Of a stretch of 64,000 bases of DNA, positions 51,045 to 60,027 are shown piece after piece. The stretch is taken from positions 1 to 64,000 of the forward strand of contig JAPPMM010000052.1 in assembly GCA_028819075.1 (NCBI GenBank), given 5' to 3'. A model generated the notes under the pieces. The model made no database searches. It was not told the DNA's origin and worked only from the letters and a program-made list of their open reading frames with translations. The position numbers and the translations under genes were made by a program. Source of the stretch: Gammaproteobacteria bacterium. GTDB taxonomy: Bacteria > Gemmatimonadota > Gemmatimonadetes > Longimicrobiales > Gaopeijiaceae. Numbering within the stretch: the first letter of the stretch is position 1; the number at the start of each line of letters is the position of its first letter.

Positions 51045-51844
51045 AGCACCCCCGTCCGGCCGCCGGTTGCGACCCGCTCCACGACGTCCTTCATCATCTC
51101 GAAGTAGCGCGGAACGTCGGCGCGAATCACGGGTCCGTGCGCGGAGGCGATCATGCGTGGACGATAGGTCTCCAGCACCAGATCGATCTCCTTCTGCGTG
51201 CGCGCCACATCCACGTACCGCATCCAGAACATGACGCGCCCGTGGAATTCCGCGTAGCGGTCCTCGTCCACGGGAGAGCCGAACTCGTCCGCGAACAGGA
51301 GCCCCTCCCCGTCCATCAGCGGCAGCCCCATCCAGTCGACGGGCAGGAGCATCCCCGTGGTCTCCTCGGTCATCCACATCGACATCGCGGCGTCCAGGAA
51401 GGCGGCATCGTGGAAGTGCAGCCGCTTCCCTCCCAGATCGAGCGAGTCCCCCGGACCCACCTTGTGCGCGTCTTCCAGATGATAGAGTTCGTGCGTCCTT
51501 CCGAACCGGGGCGCCACCAGCGTCGCCCCGGGATGCCGCTCCAGTATTCGGAAGGTGTTGCCCGCGTGGGGAACGTCCGGGTGCGAGAGCGCGAGGTAGT
51601 CGAGCGCTCGGCCGTCCAGCACCCGCTCCAGGTCTGCGAGAATCTGTTCAGTCGCGGCCGGCGACAGCGTGTCGAAGAGCAACGTCTGGTCCCCGGCGAA
51701 GAGGAAGGCGTTCTGCGGAACGTGGATCTCGCGCCCGGGACGATACCAGTGGGCTCCGCGATCGATCAGGGACTTCGCGATCCCCGGCCGATCCGGCCCG
51801 AATTCCTGAATCCAGTGGATCCCGGGATGTATTTCTCTGGGCAT
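51041..51844 (-). CDS. MBL-fold protein with altered metal motif (first of two)
   Basis: 267 residues from the ATG of MPREIHPGIHWIQEF; an upstream in-frame ATG at 51961 gives 39 extra residues without similarity. The fold is shown by NAFLFAGDQTLLFDTLSP and YLALSHPDVPHAGNTFRILERHPGATL, then GLLFADEFGSPVDEDRY and IASAHGPVIRADVPRYFEMM. The metal motif reads H-P-D-V-P-H. The GPDRPGIAKSLI opening and HGP end resemble oxygen-binding flavodiiron-like or ODP-type MBL domains, but no flavodoxin or rubredoxin domain is attached. Function unknown. Confidence 0.8.
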   Translation of the reverse strand: MPREIHPGIHWIQEFGPDRPGIAKSLIDRGAHWYRPGREIHVPQNAFLFAGDQTLLFDTLSPAATEQILADLERVLDGRALDYLALSHPDVPHAGNTFRILERHPGATLVAPRFGRTHELYHLEDAHKVGPGDSLDLGGKRLHFHDAAFLDAAMSMWMTEETTGMLLPVDWMGLPLMDGEGLLFADEFGSPVDEDRYAEFHGRVMFWMRYVDVARTQKEIDLVLETYRPRMIASAHGPVIRADVPRYFEMMKDVVERVATGGRTGVL

Positions 51845-52010
51845 GGCGCGTTTCGAGGGAGATGACGCCTCTCCGCCGAGAGGCACCCGCGAAGGTGTAG
51901 CGATGGGGGCGCCAGCGCCAGAGCGAGTTGCCCCGACCTCACCCCAACCCGTTAGATTCAATCAGACTCCGGCCGCCGGACCGGCCGGTTCCCCAGGATA
52001 CAGGACGACC

Positions 52011-52559
52011 ATGACTGCTGCCGCCGCCATCCTGCTTGCCGCTTCTGCCATGCACGCCCACGGCGCGCCACAGGAGCCCCTCTCCACCGGCCCCTCGCAC
52101 GCGGGCTACACCGATGCCGTCGTCTTCCGGCACTCCCACGACGGGCCGCACGGCGAAGACCTGCTCCGCATCGAACAGATGATCCGCTGCACCTGCAGCT
52201 GCAACCTGGACACCCATATCTGCCAGTACCAGATGCAGTGCAGCGAATCCCCCGCCTTCACCCAGCGCATCCTGGCGGCGCTGGAGGCAGGCGAGTCCGA
52301 GGAGGTCATCCTGGCCGGCTTCGTCGCCGACTTCGGCACGGACATCATCAGCTCGCCGCCGATGGAGGGCTTCAACTGGGTGGGCTACGTCATGCCGTGG
52401 GTCGCGGTGGCTTTCTCCGGCATCCTCATCGGTTTCTTCGTGCGCAGGAACGTGGCCCAGGGACGGGAGCGCGTCCCGGTGGTGGACTCGGACATCTCCG
52501 ACACCGACTGGGACCGACTGCGGAAGGAGATGAAGGAGCTGGAGAAGGAAGACTGGTAG
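52011..52559 (+). CDS. CcmH/NrfF-type cytochrome c biogenesis protein
   Basis: 182 residues from the ATG of MTAAAAILL. A signal peptide (ILLAASAMHAHG) precedes the motif IRCTCSCNLDTHICQYQMQC. Its C-x-C-x-C arrangement replaces the classical LRCxxC of CcmH and is typical of the deep-branching CcmH relatives. SEEVILAGFVADFGTDIISSPP matches the family's second helix block. One membrane helix (WVGYVMPWVAVAFSGILIGF) precedes an acidic cytoplasmic tail. The family reduces apocytochrome c thiols before haem attachment. Two small genes follow on the same strand. No other ccm gene is in the window. Confidence 0.85.
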   Translation: MTAAAAILLAASAMHAHGAPQEPLSTGPSHAGYTDAVVFRHSHDGPHGEDLLRIEQMIRCTCSCNLDTHICQYQMQCSESPAFTQRILAALEAGESEEVILAGFVADFGTDIISSPPMEGFNWVGYVMPWVAVAFSGILIGFFVRRNVAQGRERVPVVDSDISDTDWDRLRKEMKELEKEDW

Positions 52560-52626
52560 GCCGCCGGAGCTCCTGAGCGCCGCAACGCCCGGCCACCCGA
52601 CCAACACCCCGGACCCCGGAGTCCTG

Positions 52627-53061
52627 ATGGCCGAACCCCAGAACTACGCCAATCACGCCAAGCGGCCTCCTCTGCTGTTCCTTGCCGGGGCCTACAGCTC
52701 CACGGCGGCGGCGCTGGCGATCGGCTACCAGCTCGTCACCGACTTCAGCACCGGCAACCTGGCCCTGTTCCTGGTCGCGGCCAGCGCGGCGACGGGCCTT
52801 CTCTTCGCGCGCCGTTTTTCGACGGGCGTGCAGGACCGGGTGATCCGCCTCGAGGAGCGCCTGCGCATGGAGAGACTCCTTCCGGATGACCTGAAGAGCC
52901 GAATCGAGGATCTGACGACGGATCAGTTGATCGGGCTGCGCTTCGCTTCCGACGCGGAGCTGTCCGGTCTGGTGCGCGCGGTCCTCGACGGCGAGCTGAC
53001 GGACCGAAAGGAGATCAAGCAGGCCGTAGAGGACTGGCGGGCCGACCACCAGCGCATCTGA
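52627..53061 (+). CDS. DUF6526 family membrane protein
   Basis: 144 residues. Two membrane helices are at about 15-32 (LLFLAGAYSSTAAALAIG) and 42-60 (ALFLVAASAATGLLFA), followed by a cytoplasmic helical tail. That tail carries VQDRVIRLEERLRMERLLPDD and DLTTDQLIGLRFASDAEL. The opening QNYANHAKRPPLLFL is the DUF6526 hallmark. Function is unknown. It lies 67 bp after the ccmH-like gene and 13 bp before the methyltransferase gene. Confidence 0.82.
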   Translation: MAEPQNYANHAKRPPLLFLAGAYSSTAAALAIGYQLVTDFSTGNLALFLVAASAATGLLFARRFSTGVQDRVIRLEERLRMERLLPDDLKSRIEDLTTDQLIGLRFASDAELSGLVRAVLDGELTDRKEIKQAVEDWRADHQRI

Positions 53062-53074
53062 TCCGCGAATCGCC

Positions 53075-53731
53075 GTGAGCTGTCGCCAGTGCTGCGGGCT
53101 CGAACGCCAGTTCGACGACGCGCACGCGCTCAGGAACCTGCGCAGGTTCCGCCGCAAGGGCCCGGCCAAAGCCACGCGCCGGCTGCTGGGGGCCGTAGCG
53201 CAGGACGGCGTCGAGGGCCGCACCTTCATCGACGTCGGCGGGGGCATCGGGGCCATTCAGCACGAGTTGATGGCGCGCGGGGCGGCCGGGGGAACCCACT
53301 CGGACGCGGCTCCGGCGTTCCTGCGCGCGGCGCGATCCGAGGCCGAGGCGCGGGGCTATGCCGAACGCATTCGCTACGTCGACGGCGACTTCGTCGAGCG
53401 GGCGCGCGAACTCCCGGCGGCCGACCTGGTGACTCTCGACCGGGTGGTCTGCTGCTATCCCGACATGCCGGCCCTGTTGGGCGCGGCGGCGCCCCTGGCG
53501 AGGCGGACCCTCGGGCTGGTGATGCCGCATGGCGGACCGCTGGCCCGTTTCGGCGTTGGGCTGGTGAACTTCATCCAGCGGCTCAGGCGGCATCCGTTCC
53601 GCGTCTTCGCGCACGAGCCTTCCGCGGTGGAGGCGGTGGTGGAGAGCTACGGACTCGTGAAGCGATTCGAGCGCGCCGGCGTGGTCTGGCGGGTGTTGGT
53701 CTTCACCAGGCCAGAGGCCGGTCGGCCCTGA
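53075..53731 (+). CDS. SAM-dependent methyltransferase with N-terminal Cys cluster
   Basis: 218 residues from GTG. The N-terminus [18 protein letters not shown] holds CxxCC, a small cysteine cluster. The Rossmann-fold class I methyltransferase region has [16 protein letters not shown] (motif I), [10 protein letters not shown] (motif II) and [20 protein letters not shown] (motif IV region). It resembles small magnesium-protoporphyrin-O-methyltransferase-like proteins, but the substrate is not predictable. Its 3' end overlaps the convergent copper-ATPase gene by 29 bp. Confidence 0.83.
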   Translation: MSCRQCCGLERQFDDAHALRNLRRFRRKGPAKATRRLLGAVAQDGVEGRTFIDVGGGIGAIQHELMARGAAGGTHSDAAPAFLRAARSEAEARGYAERIRYVDGDFVERARELPAADLVTLDRVVCCYPDMPALLGAAAPLARRTLGLVMPHGGPLARFGVGLVNFIQRLRRHPFRVFAHEPSAVEAVVESYGLVKRFERAGVVWRVLVFTRPEAGRP

Positions 53732-56000
53732 GCTTCAGGCGCAGGCTGTTCAGCACCACGCTGACGCTCGAGAAGGCCATCGCCAGCGCGGCCAGAACGG
53801 GGTGGAGCATGCTGCTGGCGGCCGCTACCGGAATGAGCGCCACGTTGTAGCCAAAGGCCCAGAAGAGATTCTGGCGGATGGTGCGCATGGTCGCGCGCGA
53901 CAGGTGGATGGCCTCGTGCACGCCCGCCAGGTCGCCGCCCATGAGGGTGATGTCGGCGCTTTCGATGGCCACGTCGGTGCCCGTTCCAATGGCGATGCCG
54001 ACATCCGCGCGGGCTAGCGCGGGAGCGTCGTTGGTGCCGTCGCCCACCATGGCGACGCGCCCGCCCACTTCCTCCCTGAGGGCGTTCACCGCCTCGGCCT
54101 TCTCGCGCGGCGGGACGCCGGCGCGCACCTCGCGGATGCCGGCTTCGTCGGCGATGGCGGCGGCGGTGGCCGCGTTGTCGCCGGTGACCATGACCACCCG
54201 CATGCGCCTTCGCAGCGTTTCGATCGCGTCGCGGGCGCCCGGCTTGAGTTCGTCCGCAATGGCGATCAGGCCGATCGCGCGCCCGTCGACCGCGACCCAG
54301 ACCACCGTGTGCGCCTCCGCCTCCAGGCGCTCCGCCTGAGTCGCCAGGTCCTGCCCGAGACTGCCGAGGATGCCCGCGAACCGCCTCTTCCCCACCACCA
54401 CACGGTGATAGCTCACGGTGGCTGCCACCCCCGACCCCGGCACGGCTTCAAAGTCGCGCGGACGTTCCAGCTCGATGCCGCGCGCCTGTGCCTCCCGCAC
54501 CACTGCGCGCGCCAGCGGATGCTCGCTGCCCCACTCGGCGGAGCCCGCCATCCCGAGGATCCTGCGCGGGTCGTTCCCCACCACCTTGCGCACTGCGGGC
54601 TCGCCCCTGGTAATGGTGCCGGTCTTGTCGAGCATGACCACCTTCAGCTGCCGGGCGAGCTCGAGCGCCTCGCTGTTCCGGAACAGGATGCCCTTCCCCG
54701 CCCCCACCCCCATCCCGACCATCACGGCGGTGGGGGTCGCCAGCCCCAGAGCGCACGGGCAGGCAATCACCAGCACCGCCACCGTGCGGATCAGCGCGGC
54801 CGGCAGACCGGCACCCGCGGCCATCCACCACACCAGGAAGGTCCCCGCCGCGATCACGATCACGATCGGCACGAAGATCCCCGCCACCCGATCGGCCAGC
54901 CGCTGCACGGGCGCCTTGCTGCCCTGGGCCTCGCGCACCAGGCGCACGATCCCCGCCAGGGCGGTGTCGGCGCCCACCCGGGTCGCGCGCACCTGCAGCA
55001 GCCCCTCGTGGTTGAGGGTGCCGCCGATCACCTCCGCCCCCGGCTCCTTGTCCACCGGGAGGCTCTCGCCGGTGAAGGTGCTCTCGTCCACCGAGGAGCG
55101 CCCGCCGAGCACGACGCCGTCGACCGGAATCCGCTCGCCGGGGCGCACCAGCACGACCTGGCGCACCTGTACCTGGTCGAGCGGCACCTCCCGCTCCTCC
55201 CCGTCTGCGAGGAGGGTGGCGGTGCGCGGGCGGAGCGCCATCATCCGGCGAATGGCGTCGCCGGTCTCGCCCCTGGCCCGGACTTCCAGCCACTTGCCCA
55301 GCTTGATGAGGGTGATGATCGCCGCGGCCGTCTCGAAATAGACGTGTTCGCCCGCCGTGGTCACCCCGACGGTGAGCGCAACCGTCACGACCACGCTGTA
55401 GAAGAACGCCGCCGAAGACCCCAGCGCCACCAGCACGTCCATGTTGGCGCCGCGATTGCGCAGTGCCTTGAAGGAGCCGGTGTAGTAGCTCCATCCCACG
55501 TAGAACTGGACCGGGGTCGCGAGGGCGAGGAAGGCCCAGTTCACCCAGGTCGCATGAGCCCACGCGCCCACCAGCCCGAAGTCGCGGCCCATGCTGACCA
55601 GGAAGAGGGGGAGCGTGAAGGCCAGCCCGGTGCGGAACTCGCGGCCGTGCCGGTCGATCTCGCGCGCGCGGGCTGCCGCCTCGGCGTCCTCCGTTCTTGC
55701 TCCGGAACCCCTGTCCTCCTCTTCCAGCGCTTCGGCGACCACCCCGTAGCCGGCCTCCTCGATGGCGCGCGTCATCTCGGCGGGGGTCACTGCGTCGGGC
55801 TGGTACTGGATGGTCGCGCGCCCGGAGGCGAAGTTAACGTCCGCGCTCACCACCCCGGGGACGCCCGCGCGCAGGACGTTCTCTATGGTCGCCGCACAAC
55901 CCATGCACGACATCCCCGTGACGGGGAGTTCAAGCCGGGCGGGTGCGGCACCTTCGCCGGCCTGGCCGGAGGGTGGTACGATTCGGCTTGCAACCGACAA
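53703..56000 (-). CDS. copA: Copper-type P1B ATPase (CopA-like)
   Basis: 765 residues. An N-terminal heavy-metal-binding domain contains [15 protein letters not shown] (CxxC). Eight membrane helices follow. The ion-translocation motif is [16 protein letters not shown] (CPC) and the phosphorylation site is [14 protein letters not shown] at about residue 457. [15 protein letters not shown] supplies the HP motif, and [20 protein letters not shown] is the hinge motif. The CPC motif is that of the Cu+/Ag+ exporters. It probably pumps copper out of the cytoplasm. No CueR or CopZ gene lies nearby. Confidence 0.93.
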   Translation of the reverse strand: MSVASRIVPPSGQAGEGAAPARLELPVTGMSCMGCAATIENVLRAGVPGVVSADVNFASGRATIQYQPDAVTPAEMTRAIEEAGYGVVAEALEEEDRGSGARTEDAEAAARAREIDRHGREFRTGLAFTLPLFLVSMGRDFGLVGAWAHATWVNWAFLALATPVQFYVGWSYYTGSFKALRNRGANMDVLVALGSSAAFFYSVVVTVALTVGVTTAGEHVYFETAAAIITLIKLGKWLEVRARGETGDAIRRMMALRPRTATLLADGEEREVPLDQVQVRQVVLVRPGERIPVDGVVLGGRSSVDESTFTGESLPVDKEPGAEVIGGTLNHEGLLQVRATRVGADTALAGIVRLVREAQGSKAPVQRLADRVAGIFVPIVIVIAAGTFLVWWMAAGAGLPAALIRTVAVLVIACPCALGLATPTAVMVGMGVGAGKGILFRNSEALELARQLKVVMLDKTGTITRGEPAVRKVVGNDPRRILGMAGSAEWGSEHPLARAVVREAQARGIELERPRDFEAVPGSGVAATVSYHRVVVGKRRFAGILGSLGQDLATQAERLEAEAHTVVWVAVDGRAIGLIAIADELKPGARDAIETLRRRMRVVMVTGDNAATAAAIADEAGIREVRAGVPPREKAEAVNALREEVGGRVAMVGDGTNDAPALARADVGIAIGTGTDVAIESADITLMGGDLAGVHEAIHLSRATMRTIRQNLFWAFGYNVALIPVAAASSMLHPVLAALAMAFSSVSVVLNSLRLKLRADRPLAW

Positions 56001-56185
56001 GAGTCACCTCGTGGTCGGCGGTCTGTTTGCGACTACTTACAGTCTCTTCCACTTGGCGCGCTGGTCTGGCCGCCCGTGGATGGACTGCTGGCGCGCGAAG
56101 ACCGAGAATGTTCACGTGAACTTTTCACAGGGATCCGGAACAAGCGAATCCCGATGCTCACCCTCCCTACCCCGATCACGCCGAT

Positions 56186-57034
56186 ATGTCCTTCACCACG
56201 CTTGTGACCCCGAAAGAAGTGTTCGCACACCTCGACGATCCCGACTGGGTGATCGTCGACTGCCGCTTTTCCCTGGCCGACGCCGAACATGGCCGGCGCG
56301 AGTACGCATCGGCGCACATTCCGGGCGCCGCCTACGCCCACTTGGAGGAAGACCTCTCCGGTCCCATCGTCCCGGGCACGACCGGCCGCCACCCGCTTCC
56401 GGCGGCCGCCGACTTCGCGAGCACGCTCGGCGCCTGGGGCGTCGACGGGCGGGTGCAGGTCGTGGCCTACGACGACATGGGAGGCGCGATGGCGGGGCGG
56501 CTCTGGTGGATGCTCGGCTGGGTCGGCCACGACGCGGCCGCCCTGCTCGACGGCGGCTGGCAGCGCTGGTGCGCCGAGGGGCGGCCGACCACGGCCGAGG
56601 TGGCCGCGCGGCCGGCGCGGGTCTTCTCGGCCGCGCCGCGGCCCGAGCGCGTCGTCCCGGCGGCCGACGTGCTCGGCAGCCTCGGAGACGCCTCCACCCC
56701 CCTAATCGACGCACGCGCCGGAGAGCGCTACCGCGGCGAGGTCGAACCGCTGGACCCGGTGGCGGGCCACATCCCGGGAGCGGTGTGCGCGGCCTTCGAG
56801 GAAAACCTTTCCGCGGACGGCACCTTCAAGTCGCGCGAGGAGCTCCGCCAACGCTTCCGGGCCATCCTCGGCGACACGCCTCCGGAGCATTCGGTGTCGT
56901 ACTGCGGTTCCGGCGTCACCGCCTGCCACAACCTGCTCGCCATGGAACACGCCGGGCTCGGCGGCGGGCGGCTCTACGCGGGTTCGTGGAGCCAATGGGT
57001 CACGGATCCCGACCGTCCGGTGGAGCGCGGCTGA
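56186..57034 (+). CDS. Thiosulfate/3-mercaptopyruvate sulfurtransferase (tandem rhodanese)
   Basis: 282 residues with two rhodanese domains. The first (1-135) has VIVDCRFSLADAEHGRREY and AHIPGAAYAHLEEDL but no catalytic Cys. The second (150-282) carries the active-site loop SYCGSGVTACHNL with the nucleophilic Cys at about residue 239. The CGSGVTA loop is of the SseA (3-mercaptopyruvate) type rather than the CRKGVT of thiosulfate rhodaneses. Length is typical. It stands alone between the copper ATPase (divergent) and a convergent phospholipase-D gene. Confidence 0.92.
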   Translation: MSFTTLVTPKEVFAHLDDPDWVIVDCRFSLADAEHGRREYASAHIPGAAYAHLEEDLSGPIVPGTTGRHPLPAAADFASTLGAWGVDGRVQVVAYDDMGGAMAGRLWWMLGWVGHDAAALLDGGWQRWCAEGRPTTAEVAARPARVFSAAPRPERVVPAADVLGSLGDASTPLIDARAGERYRGEVEPLDPVAGHIPGAVCAAFEENLSADGTFKSREELRQRFRAILGDTPPEHSVSYCGSGVTACHNLLAMEHAGLGGGRLYAGSWSQWVTDPDRPVERG

Positions 57035-57102
57035 GCCGTCCTGGCCCCATTTTGACGCGGGCCAACATCGTCAGCACGCGGCCGCGCCGGGACGCAGTGC
57101 CC

Positions 57103-58245
57103 TCACCCGGGACCGAGCACTCTCGCCACCCGTTTCGCGACCCGGATCGGCATCGCGCGCAGCGCTCTCCCCAGCCGTCCCCCTCCGGCACCGCCATCGT
57201 CCTCGAACCGCCGCGAAGCCCTCAGATCCGGCTCCAGGACCCGGCGCCGGAACGCTGCGACGACCTCCGTTGACCGGAAAACCGCGACGATCTCGGCCAG
57301 GAACCCGTTGTAGCTCATCAGGTCGAAGTTGGAGGACCCGGTGACCAGCATGCCGTCGTCGATCAGCATGCACTTCATGTGGATCATGCCACCCTCGAAC
57401 AGCCAGACCTCGAAGCCGGCCCGCTCCGCCATCGCCAGCAGATACTTCTGCAGATAGGCCTTGTTGTTCGAGCGCGGGGTCACGATCCGGACCCGGACGC
57501 CACGCGCCGCGGCAGCCGCCAGATGATCCGTGAAGGGCGGGCTCAGATAGGGGCTGATGACGTCAATCGAGCGCCTGGCGCCATCGATGAGCCCGAGTAG
57601 GTCGCGATAGGCCGCGCGGTTGCCTTCACCCGGCAGCAGATGAAGGTCCAGCTCCGGCCCTGGAAAGGATGCCCGCGCATACCGCGAACTCCCCTCCCAC
57701 GAGGACTGGAAGTCCCGCCTGAGAAAGCGCGCCACATCCGCATCCTCGACCCGCACCATGAGATCGTGCCACGCGAAGTTGTGCTCGGAGAAGTTGATGC
57801 CCCCGATGTAGGACACGCGGTCGTCGAAGAGGATGACCTTCTTGTGGTCGCGGTTGAGGAAGCGCTGCCCGAGCATCCCGAAGGGGCGGCCGAAGCGGAC
57901 GCCCACGCCCTCGGACCGCAGCAGGCGCACCAGTCGCCCGGTGTTGCGCACCTCCGCCCGAAACCCGCGATCGAAAAGCGTTCCGGGAAGCGCGATCCAG
58001 CGGTCGTTCTGGTTGGCGCGCGTATAGGAGTCGACGAGCAGCCGGCGGTCCGGCGCGCGCGCGGCGAGCAGGGCGTCCGAGAGCGCCGTCCCCACCCAAT
58101 CGCCCTCGAACGAGTAGGTCTGGATGAAGGCGTACTGGCGCGCCGCGGCGAGATCGGCCTGAACGGCCGCCCACACGGCTTCGGAGTCGACCAGGACTTC
58201 GGCGCGCGCGCCGACCCGCAGGGAGGACCTGCCGTCGTCGGCCAT
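57103..58245 (-). CDS. Phospholipase D-like/cardiolipin synthase-type protein
   Basis: 380 residues with two HKD motifs. The first is RDHKKVILFDDRVSYIGG, giving HxKxxxxD, and the second is HMKCMLIDDGMLVTGSSN; both are complete. GGINFSEHN follows the first, as in cardiolipin synthases. An N-terminal transmembrane region is absent, unlike E. coli ClsA, so it may be peripheral like ClsB or ClsC. It starts 4 bp after the Nramp-like gene and shares its transcript. The reaction is probably phosphatidyl transfer for cardiolipin synthesis. Confidence 0.88.
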   Translation of the reverse strand: MADDGRSSLRVGARAEVLVDSEAVWAAVQADLAAARQYAFIQTYSFEGDWVGTALSDALLAARAPDRRLLVDSYTRANQNDRWIALPGTLFDRGFRAEVRNTGRLVRLLRSEGVGVRFGRPFGMLGQRFLNRDHKKVILFDDRVSYIGGINFSEHNFAWHDLMVRVEDADVARFLRRDFQSSWEGSSRYARASFPGPELDLHLLPGEGNRAAYRDLLGLIDGARRSIDVISPYLSPPFTDHLAAAAARGVRVRIVTPRSNNKAYLQKYLLAMAERAGFEVWLFEGGMIHMKCMLIDDGMLVTGSSNFDLMSYNGFLAEIVAVFRSTEVVAAFRRRVLEPDLRASRRFEDDGGAGGGRLGRALRAMPIRVAKRVARVLGPG

Positions 58246-58249
58246 CGCC

Positions 58250-59722
58250 TTAGAAAAGCCCGCTCAGCCAGAGCACCACGAACGCCCCGTAGAACACCGA
58301 CGTGGCGACCAGCGCCACCCTCCGCCACATCGGCGGGCGTATCTCCTTCGGAAGGAAGCGCGTGTTGATGTAAAGAAGGTGAAGCGAGGAGATGACGAAC
58401 ACGATGCCGGCCATGTTGGCGCCCAGTTGCAGCAGCACGATCGGCTGCGCCAGTCCGAGGCCGATGATCCCCCATCCGGCGATCCCGACGAGCACCGTGT
58501 AGTAGACGAAGCGCACGTCCCCCCCGCGCCAGCGCCGCACGCGCCGGGAGCCCGTCCACAGGATGTCGGTGATGGCGCGCGTCATTCCGTCGACGATGTC
58601 CAGTTGGGTCTTGAAGAGGATCCAGACGCCCATGAGGGCGATGATGCCCCCGAAGAGCGCGCCCGCCCGGGTGGCCATGGCGTCGGCCAGCGCCGCCGCC
58701 ACCGACAGGCCGCGGATGTCGGTGCCGGCCTCGATGAAGGTCACGTAGAGCACGGCGGGCAGGATCATCCCGAGCAGCGCGCCGGTGAAATAGATGCCCC
58801 ACTGGTCGGCGCGCACGATGCGCCACCACCCCCGCCACCGGCCCATCGCCTCCGCGGTGGGGTCGAAGATGTAGCCGGTCGGGGCGAGGCGCACCTGCTT
58901 GCCGCCCACGGCGGCCGGGATGTAGCCCACCACGCTGCCCATCCCGTACCCCTTGTCGCGCGCCCAGTTGGAGAGGGTCAGATTGGTCATCCCGCCCGCA
59001 CCCGAGTAGGCCGCGAAGGCCCCGATCAGGAAGAAGTCGGCGCCCGCCGGAATGAAGCGAAACGCCCCCTGCGCCGGGTCGTATCCCACCAGCCCCGCCG
59101 CCCCCGCGACCCAGGTCTCCGGGGCCACGAACATGAGCGCCAGCACCAGGAAGGTCCCGAGGATCGCCACTACCAGGATCCAGTTCAGGATCTCCAGCGT
59201 GCGTTCGATGCGCCGTCCGAAGAGCAGGATGGCGACGCACAGGACGAACGTCCCCACCCCGAAGGCATGCACCAGTCCGGCGTTCTCCGGCCCGGCCAGG
59301 TCGCGGAACACCAGGAAGAACACCGCGCCCGCCGCCGTGCCCGCCCAGGCCGGCCACCCAAGCTGCAGGAAGTACAGCAGCGCGTAGACCACGGCCCAGA
59401 ACGGCGCCGCCGGCCGCGTGCGCATGAACCCGGTGAAGACGGGCTCGCCGGTGGCGATCGTCCAGCGCATGAGTTCGGTGTTGAACACGGTCTGGAGGAA
59501 GGTGGCGACCGCTGTCACCCAGAGCAGCACCAGCCCGTAGCGGACGAAGGCGGATGGGCCCAGCAGAAACTCCCCGCCCCCGATGGAGGCGCCCAGCACG
59601 ATCACTCCGGGGCCCACGACCCCGATCCAGGCCAGTCCCCGGGGCCGGGGCGGGACCGGCAGCTCGGCGCTCCGGAAGGGGGCCAGGCCGGTCCGGGATT
59701 CGGGGGTCTGTCGTTCAGGCAA
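58250..59722 (-). CDS. Divergent Nramp-family membrane transporter
   Basis: 490 residues with about 11 membrane helices. It has the LeuT-type fold start: AWIGVVGPGVIVLGASIGGGEFLLGP in TM1, LVLLWVTAVATFLQTVFNTEL in TM2-3. The canonical DPGN of TM1 and MPH of TM6 are missing. They are replaced by GASIGGGEF and by AAYSGAGGMTNLTLSN. So it belongs to the Nramp superfamily but not to the classical Mn2+/Fe2+ group. Mg2+ transport as in Nramp-related NRMT proteins, or another substrate, is possible. The cardiolipin-synthase-like gene follows in the same operon. Confidence 0.78.
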   Translation of the reverse strand: MPERQTPESRTGLAPFRSAELPVPPRPRGLAWIGVVGPGVIVLGASIGGGEFLLGPSAFVRYGLVLLWVTAVATFLQTVFNTELMRWTIATGEPVFTGFMRTRPAAPFWAVVYALLYFLQLGWPAWAGTAAGAVFFLVFRDLAGPENAGLVHAFGVGTFVLCVAILLFGRRIERTLEILNWILVVAILGTFLVLALMFVAPETWVAGAAGLVGYDPAQGAFRFIPAGADFFLIGAFAAYSGAGGMTNLTLSNWARDKGYGMGSVVGYIPAAVGGKQVRLAPTGYIFDPTAEAMGRWRGWWRIVRADQWGIYFTGALLGMILPAVLYVTFIEAGTDIRGLSVAAALADAMATRAGALFGGIIALMGVWILFKTQLDIVDGMTRAITDILWTGSRRVRRWRGGDVRFVYYTVLVGIAGWGIIGLGLAQPIVLLQLGANMAGIVFVISSLHLLYINTRFLPKEIRPPMWRRVALVATSVFYGAFVVLWLSGLF

Positions 59723-60027
59723 GGGTCACCGCCCTCCGTTTCGGTTTGACCGTGAATTGGTAACGGGACGCGCAGCGTCCCCAAAATCTTGCCATCGAAG
59801 GCGTTCTGGTACATCATTGGGAACACTCGGGGTCGGATGCGACCCCCAGCGCCAACGGGCCTTCCGGCCCAGCCACAGACGGGGTCGTACCCAGACAAGC
59901 CGTTTTCGTGACCAACACTCGGCCCCTCCCCCGCTTCCGCCTCGTCTCCGGCTGCCTCGGCGCCTGTCCGCGCTGACGCCAACTCCGCGAGCCGCATGCG
60001 TTCCCAAGGGTACACGGCCAAGGACTG
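59723..60027. other. Intergenic region with GC hairpins before the oxidoreductase operon
   Basis: This 305-bp gap separates two divergent genes. It holds three GC-rich hairpins: GGGACGC/GCGTCCC (59765-59771 and 59775-59781), GGGGTCG/CGACCCC (59829-59835 and 59840-59846), and a shorter GGGCC/GGCCC pair around 59858-59871. None is followed by a U-tract, so they are more likely leader structure than terminators. Promoters for both genes must be here but I could not assign them. Confidence 0.45.
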
